Below are positions 1 through 5,131 of a stretch of 5,131 nt of DNA, piece by piece; position 1 is the first letter of the stretch; every line of letters starts with the position of its first letter. This stretch comes from an uncultured Elusimicrobium sp. (GTDB taxonomy: Bacteria > Elusimicrobiota > Endomicrobiia > Endomicrobiales > Endomicrobiaceae). The notes under the pieces are model-generated. The model was not told the DNA's origin. It searched no databases and saw only the letters and a program-made list of their open reading frames with translations. The stretch spans positions 1-5,131 of the forward strand of contig CACWKJ010000077.1 in NCBI GenBank assembly GCA_902761395.1, in the 5' to 3' direction. The position numbers and the translations under genes are program-made.

Positions 1-1
1 T

Positions 2-292
2 TATTACAGCGATGAGTTGCCGTTAATAAAAATACCTTACTTTACGGTAGCATTAGATGTAATATTTAGAGATAGTGAAACATTTATAAGAGCCGGTGTG
101 GAAAGTTATGTATTGGATAAAAGGTTGGCAATAAGATTAGGCGGTAGAGAAGAAGCATTTAATATCGGGTTCGGATATGAATTCGCATTTGCAAACGAAA
201 CTAAATTAGTTGTGGATTATGCTTTGGAAATACCGTTTGAAGTGGAAGAAAGTTACGGCTCACATTTCATAGCACTTTCATTCAAGTTCTAA
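2..292 (+). CDS. C-terminal fragment of outer-membrane beta-barrel protein (PorV/FadL-like), 5' partial
   Basis: The frame is open from the left edge, so the start lies outside the window; the internal TTG at position 17 is not a convincing start. The 96 visible residues alternate polar and hydrophobic positions in short strands separated by turns, for example RAGVESYVLDKRLAIRLGGR followed by FNIGFGYEF. They finish on a strand ending in Phe (SFKF), the usual C-terminal signal of barrels assembled by the BAM machinery. The 'RAGVE...LAIRLGGR...GFGYEF...DYALEIP...ALSFKF' pattern resembles the last strands of PorV/PorQ-type or other FadL-superfamily barrels. This points to a diderm cell envelope. 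The gene is followed within about 20 bases by a strong terminator, so it ends its transcription unit. The barrel call is fairly secure; the exact family and any role in transport or secretion are inference from a short piece. Confidence 0.7.
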   Translation, partial: YYSDELPLIKIPYFTVALDVIFRDSETFIRAGVESYVLDKRLAIRLGGREEAFNIGFGYEFAFANETKLVVDYALEIPFEVEESYGSHFIALSFKF

Positions 293-312
293 ACAAAATT
301 AAATTTATATGG

Positions 313-347
313 AAAGCGGGAAGAATTTTTTTCTTCCCGCTTTTTTT
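313..347 (+). terminator. Strong intrinsic (Rho-independent) terminator
   Basis: A perfect 13-bp stem pairs 313-325 (AAAGCGGGAAGAA) with 331-343 (TTCTTCCCGCTTT) around a five-T loop, and the T-run continues to 347. It lies 20 bases after the stop codon of the barrel-protein gene and would end its transcript. The A-run on the left arm also gives some terminator character on the opposite strand. Confidence 0.9.
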
Positions 348-383
348 GTCATTGTGAGACACTGTAAGTGTCGTGGCAATCTA
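348..383 (+). repeat. Small palindromic repeat, TCATTGYGAG...GTGGCAATC family, copy 1
   Basis: The element runs from GTCATTGTGAG to GTGGCAATCT. Its ends are short inverted repeats (ATTG at 351-354, CAAT at 377-380). Inside is a perfect hairpin, GACACT at 358-363 and AGTGTC at 367-372 with a GTA loop. A related element lies in the opposite orientation at 3726-3760. It directly follows the terminator and encodes nothing. Elements of this form are scattered between genes in many AT-rich bacterial genomes; the family name is not asserted here. Confidence 0.7.
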
Positions 384-397
384 GTGCTGTTGTCGTT

Positions 398-430
398 AAT
401 TATAAATTGTACATTGTAAATTATAAATTG
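398..430. repeat. Short direct repeat AATTATAAATTG, two copies
   Basis: The 12-mer AATTATAAATTG occurs at 398-409 and again at 419-430, separated by TACATTGTA. A related AT-rich stretch containing TGTACAATTTACAATTG appears in reverse orientation at 3700-3717, again next to a TCATTGYGAG-type element, so the two parts seem to travel together as a composite intergenic unit. Confidence 0.6.
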
Positions 431-442
431 CTGTTCTGCCTT

Positions 443-530
443 GTCATTCCGCACACCACCAATTGTCATCCCGCACTTGATGCGGGATCCTGTGCAGTTG
501 CCGTCATTCCGGACTCCGATCCGGAATCTA
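443..530 (+). repeat. Cluster of three GTCATYCCG-type palindromic elements
   Basis: Three related units lie in a row. The first (443-454, GTCATTCCGCAC) is a truncated copy with no right arm. The second has arms ATCCCGCA at 468-475 and TGCGGGAT at 481-488 with the loop CTTGA. The third has arms ATTCCGGA at 506-513 and TCCGGAAT at 520-527 with the loop CTCCGA. The two complete copies differ in arm sequence, yet both keep perfect 8-bp stems, which suggests the hairpin is what is conserved. Further copies are at 2252-2280 and 3807-3834. Open frames across this region are by-products of the repeats. Confidence 0.8.
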
Positions 531-553
531 TCCAAATATTTTTCCTGTTTGTC

Positions 554-729
554 TTTGGTGCTATCAAAGGATTTACAGATTTTTGTCGTTTGCCGTTGGT
601 TGCAATCAAAGAGTTTCTCAGTTTTTGTTTAGAATGAAGCATTTGCCGACTGCGGGGTGTTTAGTCGTTCTTGGCATTCAAAGGATTTACAGATTTTAAA
701 TTATAACGAAGTATTTGGCGAATGAAGTG
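554..729 (+). repeat. Degenerate direct-repeat array (three units)
   Basis: A unit of the form TTGG..GC.ATCAAAGGATTTACAGATTTT starts near 554, 595 and 669. The core CAAAGGATTTACAGATTTT is identical at 565-583 and 679-697. The middle copy at 607-626 is diverged (CAAAGAGTTTCTCAGTTTTT). The second and third units also share a following segment, GAAGCATTTGCCGA near 636 and GAAGTATTTGGCGA near 708. Spacing between cores is 42 and then 72 bases. The rest of the gene-free stretch 293-884 (about 730-810) shows no gene, RNA or clear repeat that I can identify. Confidence 0.6.
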
Positions 730-814
730 TACGTAAAAGAAAGCGTTAGCGATTGGTACTCGATTGAGCCAAAAACGAAGTTAGAATTTAAAAGAAAAAT
801 CCGTTTCTCCAAAA

Positions 815-843
815 TTTATAATTATTGTTAAATTTTGTATAAT
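815..843 (+). promoter_or_regulatory. Candidate sigma70-type promoter for the malic enzyme gene
   Basis: A perfect -10 hexamer, TATAAT, lies at 838-843. A weak -35-like TTTATA lies at 815-820, 17 bases upstream. It sits about 40 bases before the malic enzyme start codon and is correctly oriented. The surrounding DNA is very AT-rich, so a TATAAT could occur by chance and the call is tentative. Confidence 0.4.
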
Positions 844-884
844 TTATAAAATAATTATAAATTTAATGGTAAGGAAACATTACT

Positions 885-2219
885 ATGAAAACAAATGTAA
901 AAAAGCTTTTAAAGTTAGCGGAAAAACCGTCTAAAGATGCAAGAAGATTACACCCTTTTTATAAAGGAAAGATAGAAGTTGTTCCAAAATGCAGAATAAG
1001 AGATTTTAACGATTTTGCAATATGGTACAGTCCGGGAGTAGCTGCAGTTTGTAAAGATATAAACAAGCAATTGGAACTTGCTTACGAACATACAAATAAA
1101 TGGAATTCCGTTGCAGTTGTCAGCGACGGAACAAGAGTGTTGGGACTTGGTGATATCGGTCCTGAAGCAGCAATGCCTGTTATGGAAGGTAAAGCATTGT
1201 TATACAAATATCTTGGCGGAGTAGATGCTTATCCTATTTGTCTTGCAACTAAAGATCAACAGGAAATAATAAATACAGTTAAAATTTTGCAACCTTCTTT
1301 CGGCGGAGTAAATTTGGAAGATATTGCTCAACCGAAATGTTTTCCTATACTTTACACATTAAGAAAAGAATGTCATATTCCTGTTTGGCACGACGATCAA
1401 CAAGGGACAGCACTTGTTACACTTGCCGGTTTAATAAATGCTTTAAAAGTAGTTAACAAAAAGATATCTAAAGTTAAAATTGCAATGCTTGGTGCGGGTT
1501 CCGCAAATATTTGTATTGCAAGATTGATAATGTTTTACGGAGCAAACCCTGCAAATATAATAATGGTAGATTCTAAAGGAACATTGAACAAAAAGAGAAA
1601 AGAGTTGAAAAATTCGCATCCTGAAAAATGGGCAATGTGCTGCGATACCAACGGTTCAAATGTTGAAGGTACAATAGAAACTGCAATGGAAAATGCGGAT
1701 GTGTTGATATGTTTATCTACACCGGGACCAAACGTAATAAAGAAAGAATGGATTAAAAATATGGCAAAAAATCCTATAGTATTTACATGTGCAAACCCTG
1801 TTCCTGAAATATGGCCGTGGGAAGCAAAAGAGGCAGGTGCGGCAGTAGTTGCTACAGGCAGAAGCGATTTTGAAAATCAGGTTAACAATTCGTTAGGTTT
1901 CCCTGGAGTATTTAGAGGAACGCTCGATGCAAGAGCAACAACCATAACCGATAATATGTGTATTACCGCAGCAGTAGAACTTGCTTCATGTATTCCAAAC
2001 AACAAAATAAAACCTACACAGATATTACCTACTATGGACGATTGGAAAGTTTATCCGAAAGTCGCAGCAGCAGTTGCAGTAAAGGCAATAAAAGAAAAAG
2101 TTGCACAAAGAAAAGCAAGTTACGACCAGTTTTATGCTCAAGCAATGAGTATGATAAAAAGAAGCAGAGCATTAACTGCAGATATGATGAAAAACGGATT
2201 TATAAAAAAATCCAAATAA
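885..2219 (+). CDS. Malic enzyme (malate dehydrogenase, oxaloacetate-decarboxylating)
   Basis: This cytoplasmic enzyme oxidatively decarboxylates malate to pyruvate and CO2 while reducing NAD(P)+. The 444-residue protein is the short bacterial/archaeal form without the phosphotransacetylase-like C-terminal domain of MaeB. Family motifs appear in order: YSPGVA at 48-53 with the catalytic Tyr, EGKA at 101-104 with the catalytic Lys, NLEDI at 143-147 and HDDQQGT at 169-175 for metal and substrate, the Rossmann motif GAGSA at 203-207, ANPVPE at 303-308, [11 protein letters not shown] at 325-335 and FPGVFRG at 339-345. The Rossmann second strand ends MVDSKG (227-232); I cannot decide NAD versus NADP from it. 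The start is supported by AAGGAA at 871-876, eight bases before ATG. The fumarase genes follow on the same strand after 123 bases, so malate made by fumarase could feed this step. No key residue is missing. Confidence 0.95.
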   Translation: MKTNVKKLLKLAEKPSKDARRLHPFYKGKIEVVPKCRIRDFNDFAIWYSPGVAAVCKDINKQLELAYEHTNKWNSVAVVSDGTRVLGLGDIGPEAAMPVMEGKALLYKYLGGVDAYPICLATKDQQEIINTVKILQPSFGGVNLEDIAQPKCFPILYTLRKECHIPVWHDDQQGTALVTLAGLINALKVVNKKISKVKIAMLGAGSANICIARLIMFYGANPANIIMVDSKGTLNKKRKELKNSHPEKWAMCCDTNGSNVEGTIETAMENADVLICLSTPGPNVIKKEWIKNMAKNPIVFTCANPVPEIWPWEAKEAGAAVVATGRSDFENQVNNSLGFPGVFRGTLDARATTITDNMCITAAVELASCIPNNKIKPTQILPTMDDWKVYPKVAAAVAVKAIKEKVAQRKASYDQFYAQAMSMIKRSRALTADMMKNGFIKKSK

Positions 2220-2240
2220 ATTTTTGTTAAACAAAAATTT
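2218..2240. terminator. AT-rich hairpin at the malic enzyme stop codon, possible weak terminator
   Basis: AAATTTTTGT at 2218-2227 pairs perfectly with ACAAAAATTT at 2231-2240 around a TAA loop, overlapping the stop codon of the malic enzyme gene. The stem is almost all A-T and no T-run follows, so it is a poor terminator by standard rules. It may instead stabilise the mRNA end or be chance in AT-rich DNA. Confidence 0.3.
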
Positions 2241-2251
2241 GTTGAAATGTT

Positions 2252-2305
2252 TGTCATTCCGGACTTGATCCGGAATCTATAAAGAATTTGTGCCGTAGGC
2301 ACACC
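2252..2305 (+). repeat. Composite palindromic repeat (two hairpins), copy 1
   Basis: The first hairpin has arms ATTCCGGA at 2256-2263 and TCCGGAAT at 2269-2276 with the loop CTTGA. After CTATAAA comes a second hairpin, TGTGCC at 2289-2294 and GGCACA at 2298-2303, with the loop GTA. Positions 2252-2283 are identical to 3807-3838, and the second hairpin is also kept there with different arm bases. It sits between the malic enzyme and fumarase alpha genes, 37 bases before the latter's start, and could affect read-through between them. Confidence 0.85.
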
Positions 2306-2329
2306 AAAAATTACTAATTGAAAAAATAT

Positions 2330-2333
2330 GGAG
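2330..2333 (+). promoter_or_regulatory. Shine-Dalgarno GGAG that fixes a GTG start
   Basis: GGAG lies nine bases before the GTG at 2343. The only nearby upstream ATG (2328) runs into a stop after four codons, and the protein read from the GTG begins MRTI, as fumarase alpha subunits usually do. These two points support the GTG start. Confidence 0.7.
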
Positions 2334-2342
2334 TATTTTTAA

Positions 2343-3182
2343 GTGCGAACAATAAGCAGTGAAGAAATTATCAATAAAGTTTGTGAACTTTGCGGTGATG
2401 TAAATTTCAATTTACCGCAAGACGTTATTGATTGCATATCTTCTCACATAAAAAATGATAATTCCATATCCGACAACATTTTAAAAGAAATTTTGGAAAA
2501 TGCAAAAATAGCAAAAGAAAAAAAGATTGCATTGTGCCAAGATACCGGAACTGCAAACTTCTTTGTGAAAATCGGTAAGGATGTAGAAATAATAGGCGAC
2601 GATATTGTTACGGCGATAAATAAAGGCGTATCTCAAGGTTACACAAAATATTATTTAAGAAAATCTATTGTAAACGATCCTTTAAACAGAGTAAACACAA
2701 AAGATAACACACCTGCAAACATATATTGCGACTTCGTTGACGGAGACAAAATAGAAATTACAATATTAACTAAAGGCGGCGGAAGTGAAAATGCAAGTTT
2801 TTTAAAAATGCTTACACCGCTTGACGGTTGGCAAGGTATAAAAAATTTTGTTATAGAAAGTATGAAAATTAAAGGTGCAAATGCTTGTCCTCCCGTAATA
2901 GTTGGGTTAGGTATAGGGGGAGATTTTGCAAGTGTAGGTCTTCTTGCAAAAAAAGCGTTATTAAGAACAATAGGCAGCAAAAATATAAAACAAGATTATA
3001 ACGATAAAGAACAGGAATTGTTGGAAGAAATAAATAAATTAAATATCGGGCCTATGGGGCTTGGCGGCAACACTACGGCACTTGCCGTATTTATTGAAAC
3101 AAAACCATGCCATATAGCATCTATGCCTGTTGCAATAAATGTGCAATGTCATTCTTGCAGAAGAAAAACAATAACATTATGA
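2343..3182 (+). CDS. Class I fumarate hydratase, alpha subunit
   Basis: This is the larger subunit of an oxygen-sensitive [4Fe-4S] hydro-lyase that interconverts fumarate and malate. The 279 residues match the usual length for the two-subunit form. All three cluster cysteines are present: C65 in ALCQDTG, C182 in ANACPPVIVGLGIGG, and C269 in VAINVQCHSCRR near the C terminus. GGGSEN at 145-150 and GPMGLGG at 236-242 are further family signatures. Translation starts at GTG, and the stop codon overlaps the start of the beta subunit gene as ATGA, so the two are probably translated together. L-tartrate dehydratase alpha (TtdA) is homologous and cannot be ruled out by motif alone. The adjacent malic enzyme favours fumarase. 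The enzyme type fits an anaerobe or microaerophile. Confidence 0.92.
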   Translation: MRTISSEEIINKVCELCGDVNFNLPQDVIDCISSHIKNDNSISDNILKEILENAKIAKEKKIALCQDTGTANFFVKIGKDVEIIGDDIVTAINKGVSQGYTKYYLRKSIVNDPLNRVNTKDNTPANIYCDFVDGDKIEITILTKGGGSENASFLKMLTPLDGWQGIKNFVIESMKIKGANACPPVIVGLGIGGDFASVGLLAKKALLRTIGSKNIKQDYNDKEQELLEEINKLNIGPMGLGGNTTALAVFIETKPCHIASMPVAINVQCHSCRRKTITL

Positions 3183-3700
3183 AAATAACAATAGAACAAT
3201 TATTACAAAATATTAAAGATTTTAAAGCGGGAACAAAAATAGAACTTACCGGAACCATTTATACCGCAAGAGATCAAGCACATAAAAGATTGGTTGAACT
3301 TTTAAACAGCGGTAAAGACTTACCGATACAGTTAAAAAATGCTTGTATATATTATTGCGGGCCATGCCCTAATGCACCCGATAAAATTATAGGTTCTTGC
3401 GGACCGACAACATCTTCGAGAATGGATGTTTATACACCGAAAATGTTGGATAACGGTGTAAAAATTCTTATCGGTAAAGGTAAAAGAAGTAAAGAAGTTT
3501 TTGATTCGATACAAAAAAATAAATCAATATATTTGCTTGCTACCGGCGGAGTGGGAGCATTGATAGCCGAAAAAGTAAAAAGTTTTAAGTTAATAGCTTT
3601 TGAAGATTTGGGACCGGAAGCAATTTACGAAATAAAAATAGAAAATTTTCCGTTGATAGTCGGAATAGACTGTAACGGAAACAGCTTGTTTAATTTATAA
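3179..3700 (+). CDS. Class I fumarate hydratase, beta subunit
   Basis: This is the smaller swivelling-domain subunit that completes the fumarase active site with the alpha subunit. The 173-residue protein starts MKITIEQLLQ at the ATG overlapping the alpha stop codon (ATGA). The open frame extends upstream to 3107, but those extra residues lie wholly inside the conserved end of the alpha gene, so the later start is chosen. Family motifs are RDQAHKR at 31-37, YYCGP at 58-62, GSCGPTTSSRMD at 72-83, IGKG at 98-101, GGVGAL at 123-128, EDLGPEAI at 142-149 and FPLIVGID at 157-164. There is no strong Shine-Dalgarno site, which fits translational coupling to the alpha gene. Tartrate dehydratase beta (TtdB) is the homologous alternative. 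No defect is seen. Confidence 0.92.
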   Translation: MKITIEQLLQNIKDFKAGTKIELTGTIYTARDQAHKRLVELLNSGKDLPIQLKNACIYYCGPCPNAPDKIIGSCGPTTSSRMDVYTPKMLDNGVKILIGKGKRSKEVFDSIQKNKSIYLLATGGVGALIAEKVKSFKLIAFEDLGPEAIYEIKIENFPLIVGIDCNGNSLFNL

Positions 3701-3725
3701 TGTACAATTTACAATTGAACGACAA

Positions 3726-3760
3726 TGGATTGCCACGACCGTAACCGGTCTCGCAATGAC
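3726..3760 (-). repeat. Small palindromic repeat, TCATTGYGAG...GTGGCAATC family, copy 2 (inverted)
   Basis: Read on the minus strand this begins GTCATTGCGAGACCG and ends CGTGGCAATCC, matching the element at 348-383 at both ends. The outer arms are ATTGC at 3729-3733 and GCAAT at 3753-3757. The inner hairpin is GACCG at 3737-3741 and CGGTC at 3746-3750 with a TAAC loop. It is preceded on the plus strand by TGTACAATTTACAATTGAACGACAA (3700-3725 region), which resembles the AT-rich part of the copy-1 locus. It lies just after the fumarase beta stop codon. Confidence 0.7.
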
Positions 3761-3770
3761 AAAAACCTGT

Positions 3771-3799
3771 TGTCATTACGAACAAAGTGAAGTAATCCG
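3771..3799 (+). repeat. Small palindromic repeat, TGTCATTACGAACAAAGTGAAGTAATCCG type
   Basis: The unit begins TGTCATTACGAA and ends GTGAAGTAATCC. Its terminal arms are ATTAC at 3775-3779 and GTAAT at 3792-3796. The outer form (TCATT.CGA...G.AATC) matches the TCATTGYGAG family, but the interior differs, so it looks like a sub-type. It stands between two other palindromic units in the fumarase-coaX spacer. Confidence 0.55.
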
Positions 3800-3806
3800 T
3801 CGCACT

Positions 3807-3857
3807 TGTCATTCCGGACTTGATCCGGAATCTATAAAAATTAGTCCGAAGGACACC
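3807..3857 (+). repeat. Composite palindromic repeat (two hairpins), copy 2
   Basis: The first 32 bases (3807-3838) are identical to 2252-2283, including the hairpin ATTCCGGA (3811-3818) / TCCGGAAT (3824-3831). The second part reads AGTCCGAAGGACACC, where GTCC and GGAC pair around GAA. Compared with copy 1 the arm sequence differs but pairing is kept. It lies 39 bases before the coaX start codon and is not part of a gene. Confidence 0.85.
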
Positions 3858-3896
3858 TTCATTGTTCATTATGCATTATCGTTTTAAGGAGACATC

Positions 3897-4550
3897 ATGT
3901 TTTTAGCAATAGATATCGGAAACACAAATATTACACTCGGTTTATTTAAATTCAACGGTAACAAGATTGAAGATAAACCGTTTCAAATTTGGAGAATAGC
4001 AACATCCAAAAAGAAAACTGCGGACGAATATGCAATAAAAATTTTGGATATATTTTATTATTCGAAAATCGATATATCTAAAGAACAAATTAAAGCCGTT
4101 GCCATTGCAAGTGTTGTGCCGTCACTCGATAACGTTTTTGCCGATTTAACAAAAAGATATTTCAAAAAAGATGCAATGTTTATTACAAGTAAAAGAGCGG
4201 GCGGATTAAAATTTTCTTATAACAATCCCGAAGAAGTAGGTGCAGACAGAATCGCGGATGCCGTAGCCGTTTATGAAAGATATAAAACCGCATCCGTAGT
4301 TATAGATTTCGGAACAGCGACAACCTTTGATTGTATAGATAAAGACGGAAATTATTTGGGCGGTGTAATAACGGCAGGACCTTTAATATCCGCGGAAGCT
4401 TTAACTCAAAGAACCGCAAAGTTGCCGCAGGTTACTTTAAATATGCCTGCAAAAATTGTAGGAAGAACAACCGTTGAATGTATACAATCCGGTTTGTATT
4501 ACGGATATATCGGTTTGGTAAAAGAGATTTTGCACAGAATCAAAAATGAA
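3897..4550 (+). CDS. coaX: Type III pantothenate kinase, 3' end replaced by foreign sequence
   Basis: CoaX phosphorylates pantothenate with ATP, the first step of coenzyme A synthesis, in the cytoplasm. It belongs to the ASKHA fold. Motifs present: DIGNTN at 6-11 for phosphate binding, GADRIAD at 115-121 with the catalytic Asp, DFGTATT at 137-143, GGVITAG at 155-161, and GRTTVECIQSGLYYGYIGL at 189-207. The start is supported by AAGGAG at 3886-3891, five bases before ATG. Homology ends near residue 218 (IKNEM). The frame then runs 25 more codons to a TGA at 4629-4631, but those residues come from an out-of-frame reading of the phospholipase D sequence. The usual protein is about 255 residues, and the missing part normally carries an ATGG-type motif and the last helices. 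As it stands the product would probably be inactive. The bacterial gene was presumably intact before the junction. Confidence 0.9.
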
Positions 4551-4555
4551 ATGTC
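4540..4555. other. Junction between bacterial and eukaryotic-type sequence
   Basis: CoaX homology holds through the IKNEM codons (4539-4553), and phospholipase D homology in another frame begins at the CQCLRS codons (4552-4569). The breakpoint therefore falls in or beside the short A-rich stretch AAAAATGAAATG at 4542-4553. No insertion-sequence end, target duplication, integrase site or gene boundary is visible. GC drops sharply across it: 21 of 60 bases in 4441-4500 are G or C, against 11 of 60 in 4681-4740 and 9 of 60 in 4861-4920. Confidence 0.8.
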
Positions 4556-5131
4556 AATGTCTTCGTTCATTATGTTATTGGAGTGGAGGATTAAATACAA
4601 CAGAAATATCAGTTTTAAAAGGATATTATGAATTAATTGAAAATTCAAAGCATTATATATATATAGAAAACCAATTTTTTATTTCAAAATCATTTACAGA
4701 TGAAGAATTAAAAAGTCATAATACTAATGTTTCAAATTTAATAGTTAATAAAATAGCTTTAAAAATATGTGATAGAATATTACGTGCTCATTATGAGGGA
4801 AAAAAATTTAGAGTTATAATTTTTATTCCTTTACTTCCTGGATTTCCAGGAGAAATTAATAATTCAAGTACATTACAAATAATATTAAAATATACTTATA
4901 AAACAATTTCACGTAATAAAGGTTTAAGTTTAATTGAAAAATTAAAAAATTTACTTGATATGAGTGACCCTGATTTATTTAAAAAATATATAGGTTTTTA
5001 TTCTTTAAGAAATCATGCTCTTGTAAATAATATTCCAGTTACTGAAATAATATATATTCATTCTAAATTAATTATTGTTGATGATAAATATGTTCTAATG
5101 GGAAGTGCTAATATAAATGATAGATCTATGG
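4552..5131 (+). CDS. Eukaryotic-type phospholipase D (PLD1/Spo14 class) internal fragment, partial at both ends
   Basis: Phospholipase D of this class hydrolyses phosphatidylcholine to phosphatidic acid and choline at eukaryotic membranes. The frame is open to the window end and gives 193 codons counted from 4552. CQCLRS and WSGG open the homology, followed by the hallmark YIYIENQFFIS at about 35-45 and IPLLPGFPGEI at about 92-102. The second HKD catalytic motif is complete: H170, K172, D177, then GSAN at 184-187, continuing into INDRSM at the edge. The first HKD motif and the N-terminal PX/PH part would lie upstream and are absent; the C-terminal part lies past the window. Only 8 of the 190 codons from 4561 to 5130 end in G or C. 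Gln is encoded by CAA and no in-frame stop occurs, so no stop reassignment shows. No intron is apparent. The family call is strong; the source organism is unknown, with an AT-rich protist or anaerobic fungus most plausible. Confidence 0.92.

Noticed and set aside
443..530. CRISPR array
   Set aside because: The repeats are palindromic elements of unequal sequence and irregular spacing with no spacer pattern and no cas gene.
368..637. Overlapping short open frames on both strands between 305 and 637
   Set aside because: They run through the terminator, palindromic repeats and direct repeats, have no ribosome site or recognisable domain, and their peptide content follows the repeat sequence.
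1958..2230. Open frame of 90 codons in another frame at the end of the malic enzyme gene
   Set aside because: It lies inside a well-conserved coding region and gives a low-complexity Ser/Lys-rich peptide; it is a shadow.
2651..2980. Minus-strand open frame of 109 codons within fumarase alpha
   Set aside because: It is antisense to conserved fumarase motifs and has no start-site support or domain.
3107..3178. Upstream 24-codon extension of the fumarase beta frame
   Set aside because: It covers the conserved C-terminal end of the alpha gene in another frame; the ATGA-overlapping start gives the normal beta N terminus.
3332..3514. Minus-strand open frame of 60 codons within fumarase beta
   Set aside because: It is antisense to the conserved GSCGPTTSSRMD region, with no independent support.
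4540..4555. Insertion-sequence or integrase-mediated insertion at the junction
   Set aside because: No terminal inverted repeat, target duplication, att-like site or transposase is visible around the breakpoint.
4552..5131. Bacterial phospholipase D toxin or effector adjacent to coaX
   Set aside because: The IENQFF block and the GSANINDRSM context are typical of eukaryotic PLD1/Spo14 proteins. The fragment also has no start codon or ribosome site and differs sharply in base composition from the bacterial genes.

Overview
The window joins two kinds of DNA. Positions 1 to about 4545 are ordinary bacterial chromosome from an AT-rich, diderm, probably anaerobic bacterium. The evidence is a beta-barrel outer-membrane protein ending in Phe, a two-subunit class I iron-sulphur fumarase, a malic enzyme, a type III pantothenate kinase, Shine-Dalgarno sites before the three genes whose starts lie in the window and are not translationally coupled, and intergenic palindromic repeats. 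From about 4550 to the end the sequence encodes part of a eukaryotic-type phospholipase D (PLD1/Spo14 class) with much lower GC and almost only A/T-ending codons. The bacterial lineage cannot be fixed from these genes. The gene set and the abundant 'GTCATTCCGGA...' type repeats would suit an Endomicrobia/Elusimicrobiota-like gut or protist-associated bacterium, but that is a guess.

Layout: (1) 2-292, the 3' end of an outer-membrane barrel gene (PorV-like), closed by a strong intrinsic terminator at 313-347. (2) 293-884, a gene-free stretch of about 590 bp holding the terminator, a cluster of small palindromic elements, an array of three degenerate direct repeats and a probable promoter. (3) 885-2219, malic enzyme. 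(4) 2252-2305, a composite palindromic repeat. (5) 2343-3182 and 3179-3700, fumarase alpha and beta subunits overlapping by ATGA. (6) 3701-3896, more palindromic repeats, one a second copy of the 2252-2305 element and one an inverted relative of the 348-430 element. (7) 3897 to about 4550, the first ~218 codons of coaX, cut off before its C-terminal part. (8) about 4552-5131, phospholipase D fragment, open at the window end.

The metabolic theme is C4-acid use: fumarase interconverts fumarate and malate, and malic enzyme converts malate to pyruvate, CO2 and reduced cofactor. CoaX starts coenzyme A synthesis and is not otherwise tied to its neighbours.

The main observation is the bacterial/eukaryotic junction inside coaX. 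There is no gene boundary, mobile element or target duplication there. The simplest reading is a chimeric clone, amplification or assembly product from a mixed host/symbiont sample. A real insertion or lateral transfer is possible but less likely. No CRISPR array, tRNA, rRNA or insertion sequence was found.
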